Virus record (IMG/VR): IMGVR_UViG_3300009705_003007
Coordinates: 1 to 64,000 of that record
Length of the DNA stretch: 64,000 bases
Direction: 5' to 3' (one strand)
DNA from: a virus
Shown here: positions 17,838 through 28,111 of the stretch, one piece after another
Layout: the number at the start of each line of letters is the position of its first letter
How positions within the stretch are numbered: the first letter of the stretch is position 1
The notes under the pieces: generated by a model
Told to the model about the DNA's origin: nothing
Seen by the model: the letters and a program-made list of their open reading frames with translations, nothing else
Databases searched by the model: none
Made by a program: the position numbers and the translations under genes

Positions 17838-20206
17838 TGCCAGTATATCTAAGCGGAAAAGTAGCAGGCGAAAGAAACCATTTGATTCCAGCCCCATTCG
17901 TAAGTATTTCAAAAAATTACGATAAGGACGGAACTGGTGAAATACTTGGAGTTTCATATAGTATACAGCTTACCGGCACGTTGGTTGCCGATAGGGGTTC
18001 TCCTAAAGCTAACGGTGGGCTTATTCAGGGTGCTGGTGTTGATGTTTATTATGCCTTTACTGGGGATGATTTCCATCAGGCTTTATTAAACAAGGGCAAA
18101 GCCCTAATGAACATGTTTAGTAAACAATACGATGGTCAGGTTCTGACAATTGATTCTCCTATGTTTGGGAATCCTCAAGGTATATCTTGCTATATAACTG
18201 TAGAGAGTGTTGATTTGCCGGGACACAACCCCGGAGACCCGTACAAAATGCCGTATACAGTTAATCTTTCAACAAACGCCCTACTTGGCCCTAATAATGT
18301 TCCACTTGATGCTGACGACTATGAGCGGGTTGATAATTGGACGATCAAGTCTGCTACTGAGACATGGAATATAGAAGAGGTTGATAAACAAATCTATACT
18401 AGACATTCTATAGATGGTGGAGAAGCAGTAAATGATGCAGGAATTGTAAAAGGCCCGGGGAATAAAGGTGAATTAGTAAATAGCAGAAAACTATTTCAAA
18501 TAACAAGAAGCATGTCAGCTACCGGAAAAAACAAATTTCAAAGAACTGGAAAAAGTGAAGGAGTTAGCGCTAACGATAACTGGAGTACAGTCTATGCTCC
18601 AAATGGTAGAGCTTGGCAACAAGCCAGAGGGTATCTATATGACAAAATAGAATATGGTAACAAATACCTATTTGGAAAAGATGATAACGAATTTGTCGGC
18701 GCTGTGCCAGATGCTGGCTTGCCAGCACCGGGAGAGGTCGATGCTGATGATATTCATTTGTTCTCAATGAATATGCCCGTTCCAAATAATGAAGCAGACG
18801 CTAACAAGCAATACAAAGCTTTTAATTATAAAAGATTATCAAACGTAGATATAAATGCTGGTAGTTTTAATGTAACGGAAACTTGGTATTTAGCTCCATC
18901 TTCCGCCAAAGCTATGGAAACCATGGACTTTAGCATCAACGAAGAGTCAGAGGGGGATGGTAGTGTAACCATTAGTGTAAACGGCACCATAGAAGGATTG
19001 GGTGACAACGCTGATAATCTAGGTGTAGGCAACGCCAACAATGATGATAGGGATGTACGGAGAAATGCCGCTCGTGGAGATAGGGTATTTGATTACGAAG
19101 GAAACGGCCTTGGCGTGTTCGGCGTTAGTAATAGTAAGTGGCAAAATGCAGTTGAGCATTATGAAAAAGTAATGCCAACTTTGTTTAAGACCGTTACCGA
19201 AATGTTAAATGACCTTCCAGAATACACTACTTTTAAGGTCAATCCAGTTCCAGAGTCAAAAAGTGTCACTGAACAACCCGGAACTGGAACCATTACGTAT
19301 AACATATCCTTTACAACTAAGGATGGAGCTAATGGTAAGTATATACCTTATTGTCGAACTGAAGACTGGACTGTAAACGACACTTATCCCGGTATGGTTA
19401 TAGCTCAACACACTGTTCTAGGTAGAAGAGTTGGCCCCGTATTACAATCTATTAATACACAAACGCAATGGCAGAGAGATTTTTCTATCACCGCTAACTT
19501 TGATGTTAATAGAGCGCAGCTATGTGTAGATGCTTCTAATCAAATAAGAGATGTTGGGAATCAAGCAACATGTGAAGCAACGTTGGATAGTTTTGGACTG
19601 CTTATGAAATGGATACAAAATCCCAATTATGTAAACACCAGAACGTCTTTGACGATTGATGATTATTCAATAGATTTTATTAGCGCAAAACCGGGGGCTG
19701 CTAGAATAGGAACTAATTTGGGTGTTTGTACTCCTGAAACTGATCCAGTCACCGCTGCAACTATAACATCGCAAGCTGAATGTCAAGCATTGACTCCTGC
19801 GGGAAGTTGGAATCCAAATGGTAACCCAGTTGGAGCCGCCACGGGGACGGGACTTATACAAGCGCAAGCAATTAAGAAACTAATTGATTCGTTTGATCCA
19901 AAAACTTATCTCATAACTGGGGCAAACAACCCAAAAAGAGTACATAAAAGGTTTGTAAATCCACCGCAAGAAAGCTGGAATCCAAAAACTGGAGACTGGA
20001 GCTTTAGCGTAAGTTGGATTTACGAAATAAACGACCCTTACGCGTTTCCATCCGGCGATTATGTATTCGCTGATGTTGATGGAACTTATGGAACATGTAG
20101 TGATGCATCTATTGCAACCAAGGCGGAGTGTGTAGCAGCAGGTGGATCTTGGGAAAGCAAGCAAGATGACGGACAAGGCGAACCATATCCGGGGCAGGAA
20201 TTCTAA
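17837..20206 (+). CDS. Distal tail/baseplate-like protein with two cysteine repeats
   Basis: A 789-residue protein joined to its neighbours by TAATG junctions at both ends. The N-terminus (P-A-P-F-V-S-I-S-K-N-Y, then I-Q-L-T-G-T-L-V) is beta-rich and resembles distal-tail or baseplate ring proteins of long-tailed phages. The centre (T-W-Y-L-A-P, I-S-V-N-G-T-I-E-G) repeats a beta-sandwich pattern, and the C-terminus W-S-F-S-V-S-W-I-Y-E-I-N-D matches it. Two copies of the cysteine repeat that dominates the following proteins appear at residues about 630 (C..TSQAEC..G-S-W) and about 750 (C..TKAECVAAGGSW). It is probably a structural tip component; the exact ring assignment is inferred. Confidence 0.6.
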   Translation: MPVYLSGKVAGERNHLIPAPFVSISKNYDKDGTGEILGVSYSIQLTGTLVADRGSPKANGGLIQGAGVDVYYAFTGDDFHQALLNKGKALMNMFSKQYDGQVLTIDSPMFGNPQGISCYITVESVDLPGHNPGDPYKMPYTVNLSTNALLGPNNVPLDADDYERVDNWTIKSATETWNIEEVDKQIYTRHSIDGGEAVNDAGIVKGPGNKGELVNSRKLFQITRSMSATGKNKFQRTGKSEGVSANDNWSTVYAPNGRAWQQARGYLYDKIEYGNKYLFGKDDNEFVGAVPDAGLPAPGEVDADDIHLFSMNMPVPNNEADANKQYKAFNYKRLSNVDINAGSFNVTETWYLAPSSAKAMETMDFSINEESEGDGSVTISVNGTIEGLGDNADNLGVGNANNDDRDVRRNAARGDRVFDYEGNGLGVFGVSNSKWQNAVEHYEKVMPTLFKTVTEMLNDLPEYTTFKVNPVPESKSVTEQPGTGTITYNISFTTKDGANGKYIPYCRTEDWTVNDTYPGMVIAQHTVLGRRVGPVLQSINTQTQWQRDFSITANFDVNRAQLCVDASNQIRDVGNQATCEATLDSFGLLMKWIQNPNYVNTRTSLTIDDYSIDFISAKPGAARIGTNLGVCTPETDPVTAATITSQAECQALTPAGSWNPNGNPVGAATGTGLIQAQAIKKLIDSFDPKTYLITGANNPKRVHKRFVNPPQESWNPKTGDWSFSVSWIYEINDPYAFPSGDYVFADVDGTYGTCSDASIATKAECVAAGGSWESKQDDGQGEPYPGQEF

Positions 20207-23200
20207 TGAGCAGTCATGACACAGCATTTAAATGTAGTAAAGACCCAAAAACGAATGACACTAAATCAAAGTGTACAGACGCTGGAGGTAATTGGGATTC
20301 GTATAACTCAACATCAAGCGATTATACCACATTAGAATTGGGTATTTTTCAGCAAAGCTTTTTAGGCCTGTCCATTATGGACTGGAGTTCAAATCTAGGG
20401 TTTAACGGAAATGGATCAAGTTTAACCGTAAACTTAGTTAGAGATGAATTTAATACACGGTCGTTCTTAACACCCTCTGGAACTAGAGATGCTATAACGG
20501 AAGGTTATCATAGCTGGAACCCAGACGCTTTCCCAAAAGACATGTTAACTAAATACGGCATTGACACCTCGCCTGATGCTGAGCCGGGGAATTCCGAAGA
20601 CGGAATGGGGCTTATATATTCGCAGTTTGGAGATATAGCTCACATGCCAGATCCGGGAGAGCCTGTTTTCTTCCATTATTATAACGGCGCGGATTTGAAT
20701 TCAACTTGTGTTCTTGAGAGAAATTGTAACAAAGCGTTTTCATTTCCGGGAATATTAACCAAATACGAAAAGAGGTTTTCTACATCTGGATTAACCTATT
20801 CCGTAAACATAGCAGACCCCCGAACCATCTTGGAAAACACCATAGTTATCTTAAATGGGTATGCGTCTAGGGTTTCACCCAGTGATTACTATACGGTAGC
20901 AGATAGTCTACGAACATACGAAGATGGATGGAATGGATATTACAACATATTAAATGTCTATGGGTATTACGAACATCACGGCTTTAATAAATCCGATAGA
21001 ACAGAAGCTGGAATGATTTGGCTTAGTCCAGACAAAATATTTAATACAGATTGGGAATCCGAAAAATGTATGAAAAATGGCGCAGAACACGTAGTCACTG
21101 GAGCTGACTGCGCTGCGGATGGTGGCACCATTGAGAGCAATGGAGGTCAGCATATGTTTGGTATACTTCCGGCCTTGATGGAAATGACAGGCGGCACAAT
21201 TACAAGCTACCAAAATGATCAAGAGCCTTTTGGTGGCCCAATGACCTATTCTGTAGATAGTAGACACTTAGCTGAAAAAGCGCCTTTTGCAGAGATATAC
21301 GGAGAGGATGGATATGGTAGTAACCCTTACCGTTCTACACACAGGTATCTATTAGATCTAGGAGACTTCCTTAGTCTAAGTCCTTATGATCCAGAATGGG
21401 GAGTAGTAGAAGACTTAAATGGAACAGAAGGGTTTATACCAACGGATTATCGAGTTGCCGGAGACTCAATGTCTCTCCTTCAATTAATACAACAGGTTTG
21501 TGAAGTTGCGGCTTCTGATTTTTACGTAACTCTAGAACCAATAACGAAAAAACTAATTGAAAGAAATTATGTTTTACCGCAAGACTACGAAGCAATAAAA
21601 AATTATTCGGGCGTTATTAGAGTTGTTGTAGTTGCTAGAAACTCAACCATAACCAAAGATGCTTTGAGCGACGCTGTAGACCTGTCTCAAAAATTACCAC
21701 CAGAAGGCCCATTTGTAGACGTGGAAAATAATCCCACACTTGTTAGTTCAACTCTTGGGTATGAGTTTACTGATCCAGTAGAAGGTAAGATTTTATTGGG
21801 TGGGCCAAGAACAAGGGTTGTGGGCGTCACACCTATTGGAGATAGAAGACTTAGAAAAGAGCTATTCTATAACGACACATCACGCAAGTATTTAGATATG
21901 TCATCAAGAGCCTACAAATGTATGGATGATAATGACGTAGAAGTGCCGGGGATGGTAGATGATACGGCGTGTTTGAACGAAGATGCAACAAACACATGGG
22001 AAGAAGTTGACACAACAGAACAAAGTCCAGCACCAGTAGAGGGAACAGACTCTATATTAACAGAGTATTTACCGAATGTAGAATTGGATGGAGTTACCCT
22101 TACTCGTCAAGACATACCAGAAGACACTTTTTTAGATGGAACGACTTTTGGTTGGAACCCTTATGGAAAAGTTGGAGTAACTGACAAAGACCTTTTTCCA
22201 GATTTTGCACAAAACCTTCCTCCTGTTAGTAACGATAATTACATTCCTTGGTATTGGCCTCAAGACTATTCTGGCGACAAAAACGAAGAAGCAGACCCTT
22301 TCCAGTTTAATAGAGTTAATTCTTTGGAGCAATCAAATGCTGGGGATTGCGTTTTTTCTGGCAATACTCCAGAAAATTTTTATTGCAAAGCGGTGGATGA
22401 CGCTAACCAAGGCAGTCCAACAGAAGCGGAATGTGTAGCAGCTTCGTCAGATAACGTCTGGACAACAGCTCCCAGTAGCGAAGACGGTTGTGACGGAGCT
22501 GAAGGAGGCTGGACTGCTAAACAAGAATCGCTCAGTTCTGGTTATTTAGACATATTCCCATGCTGGGGATATATTGAATATGAACACACAGAAGGTGGCG
22601 CGTATAAGAATTTGCATGGAAGCTGTATAAAAACAGGAGAAGCTGGAGATGTTGGGGTTGAGGCAGCAGACAAGGAGGCTTGTGAAGCATTAGGTTTTGA
22701 TCATAAATGGGTTCCTGATCCTCCATCAGCCATTCAAGCAACCGATCCGCTTCTTGACATAGTAGATAATACTGTTCAGGGTAAACCAATTAAAGGTTTT
22801 ACTTGGGATGATGATCCCTACAGAGACTTTAATCCAGTAGAAGGTATTTTCAGTGGAATAGAATGGTGGAATCCGAGTATTGGAAACTGCGAAGACAAGT
22901 CTGGTGCTTTAGTGACAAAATGGGAGAATATGCCCAACATATGTGAATGTAATCCAGATAAGTCGGAGGCAGACTCAGACTGTGTGACAATAAGGGGTGG
23001 TGATAAAGGATTATATATATTCAGACCTCATTGCGTACCTTGGAGCGCCTGTCGTGGTAAAACAGGAGAGGATATATTAGACACCACCGGTGGTCTTGCT
23101 GGGTCAGGAAACAGTGTAGCTTCAACGTCTTATGGGTGTGAGTTTGGATGTTTTGATCTTAAAGTGGACAGCAACGGTGATCCATTGGATCCAGAAGAAC

Positions 23201-26200
23201 CAGCATCTTCTAATTCTAGATTAGTAGCCTATTATACAAAAGAGTTTACAGGAACAGGATCCACGCCTCGTACTTATAAAAAAGGAGAGAGCGCTAACAA
23301 AGATCATGATAAGTGGGCGTCAAACCTAAAAAACGGAACTGTTCAACTAGTGGCAAGCGCAGACGACTGTGTGAAAAGTGGAACATTCTTAGATCCTCCA
23401 GTAAACAGGGGTTCTTTTAGAACTTCTTCGAGTGGCGGAATCGCGGAGTCTGCTACGTGTGACATTAATGCTGCGGATAACCCCAGTCAAACGAAATGTG
23501 AACAATCACAATGTGAAGGAGATAGAGGTAAAACAAACGCTGAATGTACCGCAGCAGGCAAAACTTGGAAAAAGGGAAAATGGAAAGAAGGAGATGAAAA
23601 TGATTATGAGAGTGGTGGCGGTCTTTATTCACAGGAATGTACAGCTCTTAGTTTTAGAGAAGACTGGATGCATGGTTGTTATTCTACGACAGAGATTACG
23701 GGAGATATCCCGTATCCTGCTAACAGTCTAACTGATGCAGTATCACCCAAAGACTGTAGAATCAAATACCCTACAGCAAAATGGAGAAACATAAAAGAAA
23801 ACGAATACCCACCTCAAGGGCTTACAGACCCATTCACGGGTTTAGTATTAGAAAAAGAAGATATTCCAGTGCCGGGATATGTAAAGACAAGACAAAGACT
23901 AAAAGGTGAATGTCACATGTTCTCAGAAACCGAGAACGAGGAGACTGGCTCAATAGACTCGGAAGACGAAGGCTTACCAGAGAATCCAACCAATGACCCA
24001 AGAGAATGTATGGCACAAAGTACCGCAGCCACTGAGGATAACCTCGAAGCAAATGGCAAAATGGTCTATGGGCCTATAGACCTTAATACTGGAATAGGTC
24101 TACCTCTAAAATGTAGAACCTCAACCATTCCTATAGATTTAGGACAAGTTGATTATTATGGTGGCCCCAAGCCAGAACATAATGATCCCGGTGGTCAATT
24201 CCAAGATTTTCATTACGCGACAGTAACAGAATTGAGACATGCCGCAACTAGTAAAGAATCTTGGCTGATCTTTATGAAAGAACTTCAGCCATATTTACCC
24301 TGTCATATGTATCATCAAGACCCACAGCAGTCAAACGCTTGGGGTGATCATTGTCCAGCCAAAGATAATATTGTTATGAAAGGTGGTATGAGCGGATCTT
24401 ATGTAGACGCAGCAAATGCTTTAACTGGGTTTGAATCAAGAGGTGTTTCTGTACCTGAAACTAATCCTTCTCCCGCGAAAGCAAAAACGGTAACGGGTGA
24501 ACCATGTGGAGATGAAGCCCAAAGCGCCCTGATGACAAACTACGAAAAAACAAGCATGATGATAGATCTCGCTTTTAAAAAGGTTGCACATGTAGCCACG
24601 CAGTTCTACGGAAGGAAGTATTTGGTTCCGCTTCCTTATAATCCACCATCAACCATAACGTGTACAAACCCAAGCCATAAAGACAAAGAAGCGTGTGAAA
24701 ATCTAGGATTTGATTGGGGCGCACATGGCTTACAAAGCGAATGGTTCCACAAAATGGGCGTTGGGAGATGTGCAAACGGAACAAGTCCCGATAAATATCA
24801 TTGCCAAATAGTTTCAGGGGATATATGGATTGAACCCATTCAAGAAATTAACAGATGGGAAATTGCAACTTCCGCATGGCCCGGAGGAGATATAGAATTT
24901 AACTTTGGTAGCGCAGAAGGAAAAGCTATTAATACTGGCTATCCACAAAATATGAACTTTTGGACTGATGACGGGAATTTAAAATCCTTTGTTATATTCC
25001 CAGAAAAAGAATGGCAAAGATTCTCTGGAAATTCTGTGCCTGTAAGTTTTGCCTCTTTTGATGCAGAAACTTTTTACAAAACTCCATTTAACGCTGGCCC
25101 TCATGATAATTGGGGTGGCAAGGTGTATGTTCCTACGCAAGTAGACCCAAAAACACACTGGTTAACAGATAGACCTGACTGGGAGGTTCATCATGAACTT
25201 CAGTATAAAAAATATTTAGCTGGTAGCCCAATGGAGCTTCCTAAAGGTGGTGAAACCGCCGCCCAGCTGAAAAGTTTAGCAACGTTAGCCGTAGTTGGAT
25301 GCGAACCAACAGAGGAGATTTGTTCTAAGACTAAACCAGATGGTACTGCCTGTACAGACCAATCGTCATGCGAAGATGACACTAATGGGTGTGGTGGTAG
25401 TTGGCACCTTCCCACAGACACATCAAGAATATTAAAAGAAAGACCAGTTATAACAAAGGGAACAACTGGAGTATTTCCTCAAGAAAACATTACTGATTAC
25501 GCTGCATATAAACCATACGCAATGGTAACACTTCCGGCAACCGCTATTTATTCACACACGGATGAGTCTAAAAAATTACACGACTCTGTAGGTGGAGAGA
25601 AGAATCACATGTGTGTGCCTTTATTAAAAGCTAAAAATTCAAATAGCTTATTACAGGCATGGTTAATGGGTTGGGATCCTTTAAGTATAGCAAGACAAAA
25701 TGTTGTAGCTTGGGGTGCTAGAATAATGGCTAATAGTAGTGTTGGGCCTGACATGAAGAAGGGGTCTTTTGCGGGAGCCGCCTATAAACCTTGGCATGCA
25801 GCAGTTCCTCAACAAAGCAGACATTATAGATGGGGAGCTTGGGCCGCAGGTTGGGATTTTGGAAAACCCGACTTCCAAATAGATGAAGCATTACACCCAG
25901 CCGCTTTTGGAGGGGAAAAAGGAATGAATAAAGCTGCTATGGCGAGAATAAAATCTACAATTGGTAAAGCTCAAAATAGAACTCAAGAAACCGGTAGTAT
26001 TCAATTAACTGGAATACCAGCATACGCTTTTGGTACACAGTTAGTATACGACAACGCTGCTGGCGAAACAGTAAAAGGGCCATTTATTACAGATGTTAGT
26101 GTCCAGATAGGATCCGGAGGTTTAACAACAACCTACAACTTTACTACAAACAGAAAATTTGGAGATTTAACAAAAACATACGAAGATAGAATCAGAAAGA

Positions 26201-26286
26201 GTCAACGAGACCTTCTTGCTAATCTTGCGAGAACAGAAGAATCAATCAGAAGAACAAAACGAGGAATAGACCAATATCAAAAATAG
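20206..26286 (+). CDS. Giant tail hub/tip-like protein with many cysteine repeats
   Basis: A 2026-residue protein starting in a TAATG overlap. The first 480 residues look like a tail hub: L-G-I-F-Q-Q-S-F-L-G-L-S, S-V-N-I-A-D-P-R-T-I-L-E-N and V-I-L-N-G-Y. Cysteine repeats are inserted from residue 9 onward, for example C..DTKSKCTDAGGNW, C..DKEACEALG..W, C..TNAECTAAGKTW and C..DKEACENLGFDW. A composite C-x12-C-x4-C module lies at 23455-23583. The last 50 residues (LTKTYEDRIRKSQRDLLANLARTEESIRR) form a coiled coil following I-T-D-V-S-V-Q-I-G-S-G-G-L-T-T-T-Y. It has no signal peptide. It is probably a central tip protein enlarged by cysteine domains; disulfide or metal binding is inferred. Confidence 0.65.
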   Translation: MSSHDTAFKCSKDPKTNDTKSKCTDAGGNWDSYNSTSSDYTTLELGIFQQSFLGLSIMDWSSNLGFNGNGSSLTVNLVRDEFNTRSFLTPSGTRDAITEGYHSWNPDAFPKDMLTKYGIDTSPDAEPGNSEDGMGLIYSQFGDIAHMPDPGEPVFFHYYNGADLNSTCVLERNCNKAFSFPGILTKYEKRFSTSGLTYSVNIADPRTILENTIVILNGYASRVSPSDYYTVADSLRTYEDGWNGYYNILNVYGYYEHHGFNKSDRTEAGMIWLSPDKIFNTDWESEKCMKNGAEHVVTGADCAADGGTIESNGGQHMFGILPALMEMTGGTITSYQNDQEPFGGPMTYSVDSRHLAEKAPFAEIYGEDGYGSNPYRSTHRYLLDLGDFLSLSPYDPEWGVVEDLNGTEGFIPTDYRVAGDSMSLLQLIQQVCEVAASDFYVTLEPITKKLIERNYVLPQDYEAIKNYSGVIRVVVVARNSTITKDALSDAVDLSQKLPPEGPFVDVENNPTLVSSTLGYEFTDPVEGKILLGGPRTRVVGVTPIGDRRLRKELFYNDTSRKYLDMSSRAYKCMDDNDVEVPGMVDDTACLNEDATNTWEEVDTTEQSPAPVEGTDSILTEYLPNVELDGVTLTRQDIPEDTFLDGTTFGWNPYGKVGVTDKDLFPDFAQNLPPVSNDNYIPWYWPQDYSGDKNEEADPFQFNRVNSLEQSNAGDCVFSGNTPENFYCKAVDDANQGSPTEAECVAASSDNVWTTAPSSEDGCDGAEGGWTAKQESLSSGYLDIFPCWGYIEYEHTEGGAYKNLHGSCIKTGEAGDVGVEAADKEACEALGFDHKWVPDPPSAIQATDPLLDIVDNTVQGKPIKGFTWDDDPYRDFNPVEGIFSGIEWWNPSIGNCEDKSGALVTKWENMPNICECNPDKSEADSDCVTIRGGDKGLYIFRPHCVPWSACRGKTGEDILDTTGGLAGSGNSVASTSYGCEFGCFDLKVDSNGDPLDPEEPASSNSRLVAYYTKEFTGTGSTPRTYKKGESANKDHDKWASNLKNGTVQLVASADDCVKSGTFLDPPVNRGSFRTSSSGGIAESATCDINAADNPSQTKCEQSQCEGDRGKTNAECTAAGKTWKKGKWKEGDENDYESGGGLYSQECTALSFREDWMHGCYSTTEITGDIPYPANSLTDAVSPKDCRIKYPTAKWRNIKENEYPPQGLTDPFTGLVLEKEDIPVPGYVKTRQRLKGECHMFSETENEETGSIDSEDEGLPENPTNDPRECMAQSTAATEDNLEANGKMVYGPIDLNTGIGLPLKCRTSTIPIDLGQVDYYGGPKPEHNDPGGQFQDFHYATVTELRHAATSKESWLIFMKELQPYLPCHMYHQDPQQSNAWGDHCPAKDNIVMKGGMSGSYVDAANALTGFESRGVSVPETNPSPAKAKTVTGEPCGDEAQSALMTNYEKTSMMIDLAFKKVAHVATQFYGRKYLVPLPYNPPSTITCTNPSHKDKEACENLGFDWGAHGLQSEWFHKMGVGRCANGTSPDKYHCQIVSGDIWIEPIQEINRWEIATSAWPGGDIEFNFGSAEGKAINTGYPQNMNFWTDDGNLKSFVIFPEKEWQRFSGNSVPVSFASFDAETFYKTPFNAGPHDNWGGKVYVPTQVDPKTHWLTDRPDWEVHHELQYKKYLAGSPMELPKGGETAAQLKSLATLAVVGCEPTEEICSKTKPDGTACTDQSSCEDDTNGCGGSWHLPTDTSRILKERPVITKGTTGVFPQENITDYAAYKPYAMVTLPATAIYSHTDESKKLHDSVGGEKNHMCVPLLKAKNSNSLLQAWLMGWDPLSIARQNVVAWGARIMANSSVGPDMKKGSFAGAAYKPWHAAVPQQSRHYRWGAWAAGWDFGKPDFQIDEALHPAAFGGEKGMNKAAMARIKSTIGKAQNRTQETGSIQLTGIPAYAFGTQLVYDNAAGETVKGPFITDVSVQIGSGGLTTTYNFTTNRKFGDLTKTYEDRIRKSQRDLLANLARTEESIRRTKRGIDQYQK
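23455..23583 (+). repeat. Composite cysteine module, copy 1 (in the 2026-residue protein)
   Basis: Encodes C-x12-C-x4-C-x10-C-x(n)-W-K-K-G-K-W. Related copies lie in the next giant protein at 29896-30042 and 33313-33468, with the same C-x12-C-x4-C spacing and the W-K-K-G-x-W ending. Confidence 0.75.
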
Positions 26287-26296
26287 GTAAACAATA

Positions 26297-28111
26297 ATGG
26301 CTGGAAACGCAATACCATACGCAGGCCAAGGTGGCTCAGAAGATAGAGAAAAAACCGATCTGGCTGATTATAGCCACTTGATGTTATCGAGCGTGTATAA
26401 CATTACTGAAAATCTTGTTGCTAGAGATGGCTCAAATAAGGTTATGTTCTGGGATAATCACCCAGATTACGAAGGTGGGGAAATAAAAATAAGAGACTCA
26501 ACTGCAACAACCATGACAAGTCCAGCAGTTACTTACATGTCTCAATTTCCCGGAGATAGCTCTTGGGAGAAAGCTGCGGGTATGTCTTTGGATGGTTTGT
26601 TTGTGCCTTATGCAACAAACTTCAAAGTAAAAAATGATGGTGGTAAAGACGCAGATCTAAACAGACCATTAGATGACACCGGAATGCCAACTTTTGAAAG
26701 ACCTTATAGTTCAGCCCAATTAGACGTAGCCGAAGATAGAGTTCCTTTTAATGAAGTTGTAGGACATCCAGATTTAGGTATTAATGCCCCATCACCATCT
26801 TTTATTACGTCTGTGTCTTTAAACCCATTTGCTTCTGGTCATTACGTCGCTCGTCTTAATAAAAATGAAACTATCACTAACCCAAGTCAGGATGCTATTG
26901 GTGGTGGTTACGCAACAGATGTTCCAACATTAGCCGACGCACCAACAGATCAAACACATGTAGCAAGACCAGTAGGTCTTAGAGGGCCAATGGTAATGGC
27001 TGGTTGGGGTTATGACATATATGAATTGCCAGTCCCTAACCTTAGATTTGATGCTGAGTTTAGACATAATGATCCGGGATCTGCAAATTATGGAAGACAA
27101 CGATACGTGCCTACACCAATGCAGGCAAAAACAGCATCAGGTATGCAGAAAGACCACAAGCACTTTATACCAGTTCATATGAGAAGACCCGACCAGTGGA
27201 AGGTTGGCCCTATTGACTTAAGATGGGATCACCAAAGAAAAGTTTGGGCTGGTGGTAAACACAATGGAATATACTTATCAAAAGCTACTAAATGTATATT
27301 ACCACAAGCTGGTCTAGATGGGAATAATTCATTCAACTTTGGCGTTGGTGGAAACGTAAATGCACCGGGAAGGCTTTACAGAAACCCGTGTCCAACACAC
27401 GAATGCACACACACGTCCTATTTTCCAACAAGCATATACTATCCAGATATTGAAATATATGATCCAGAAGATCATAACTGGTGCGGTAGATGTAGAACTT
27501 TAGGACATCTAACAGCTTGTGCAGATTTTAAAGATGGCTGCTCTCCATTTTATGATGCACTTATACTAAGACCAATTGATGAAGTGGTTGGACAACCAAA
27601 CACTCTTACGGAATGTACTGATAAGTTTAGAAAAGTACAGGGTGGATCACCCGGACAAAGAAGGGCTGGAAACCCATGTCATGGATGGGGTTCTAGTTAT
27701 TTCGGAGAAAAAGAATTCATTAATAGGAAAATTGGTGAAGAGAAAACTTGGACACAACATGCAAAAGCTATGATGTACGAAAAGATATTTATAGAAAACC
27801 CTCTAGGCCAAGGTTTAATGGTAGGAGACGCGTTTTTCAGTTATGATACTGGTAAGAGAATAGTTTATGAATATGAGAGAATGGTTGATGCTAGCTGTGG
27901 GCAAACTGCCGGAACTACAGTAAAAGTAAAAGAAGCAATACCTGTTCATATTATATTACAAGGTGAGTTTTACGGAATGGAAATTATTTCGCACGCAGGT
28001 TGTGATAGAGGCGAAATGGCTGCTTGTTCTAAAAAATTCTTTGCTCAAGGCTTTGCCACAGCGGAAGACTGCGGGCCTGATGATGATTATCCACAAACAG
28101 CAGGACTATAA
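26297..28111 (+). CDS. Tail fibre/tip protein with G-W-G-Y-D motif
   Basis: A 604-residue protein starting 10 bp after the previous stop. Near residue 229 it has G-P-M-V-M-A-G-W-G-Y-D-I-Y-E-L-P-V-P-N, a phrase I recall from marine phage tail proteins. The region 365-425 is cysteine-rich (CPTHEC, WCGRC, CADFKDGC) and the C-terminus carries CSKKFFAQGFATAEDC, a relative of the neighbouring cysteine repeats. The N-terminal 60 residues are charged and helical. It ends TAATG with the 3690-residue gene, so the two are probably made in fixed ratio. It may be a fibre or tip subunit; the function is inferred from position. Confidence 0.6.
   Translation: MAGNAIPYAGQGGSEDREKTDLADYSHLMLSSVYNITENLVARDGSNKVMFWDNHPDYEGGEIKIRDSTATTMTSPAVTYMSQFPGDSSWEKAAGMSLDGLFVPYATNFKVKNDGGKDADLNRPLDDTGMPTFERPYSSAQLDVAEDRVPFNEVVGHPDLGINAPSPSFITSVSLNPFASGHYVARLNKNETITNPSQDAIGGGYATDVPTLADAPTDQTHVARPVGLRGPMVMAGWGYDIYELPVPNLRFDAEFRHNDPGSANYGRQRYVPTPMQAKTASGMQKDHKHFIPVHMRRPDQWKVGPIDLRWDHQRKVWAGGKHNGIYLSKATKCILPQAGLDGNNSFNFGVGGNVNAPGRLYRNPCPTHECTHTSYFPTSIYYPDIEIYDPEDHNWCGRCRTLGHLTACADFKDGCSPFYDALILRPIDEVVGQPNTLTECTDKFRKVQGGSPGQRRAGNPCHGWGSSYFGEKEFINRKIGEEKTWTQHAKAMMYEKIFIENPLGQGLMVGDAFFSYDTGKRIVYEYERMVDASCGQTAGTTVKVKEAIPVHIILQGEFYGMEIISHAGCDRGEMAACSKKFFAQGFATAEDCGPDDDYPQTAGL

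Noticed and set aside
22205-22438. Plus-strand 77-codon open frame inside the 20206 gene
   Set aside because: It is an alternative frame of a long coherent protein with consistent motifs, with no independent support.
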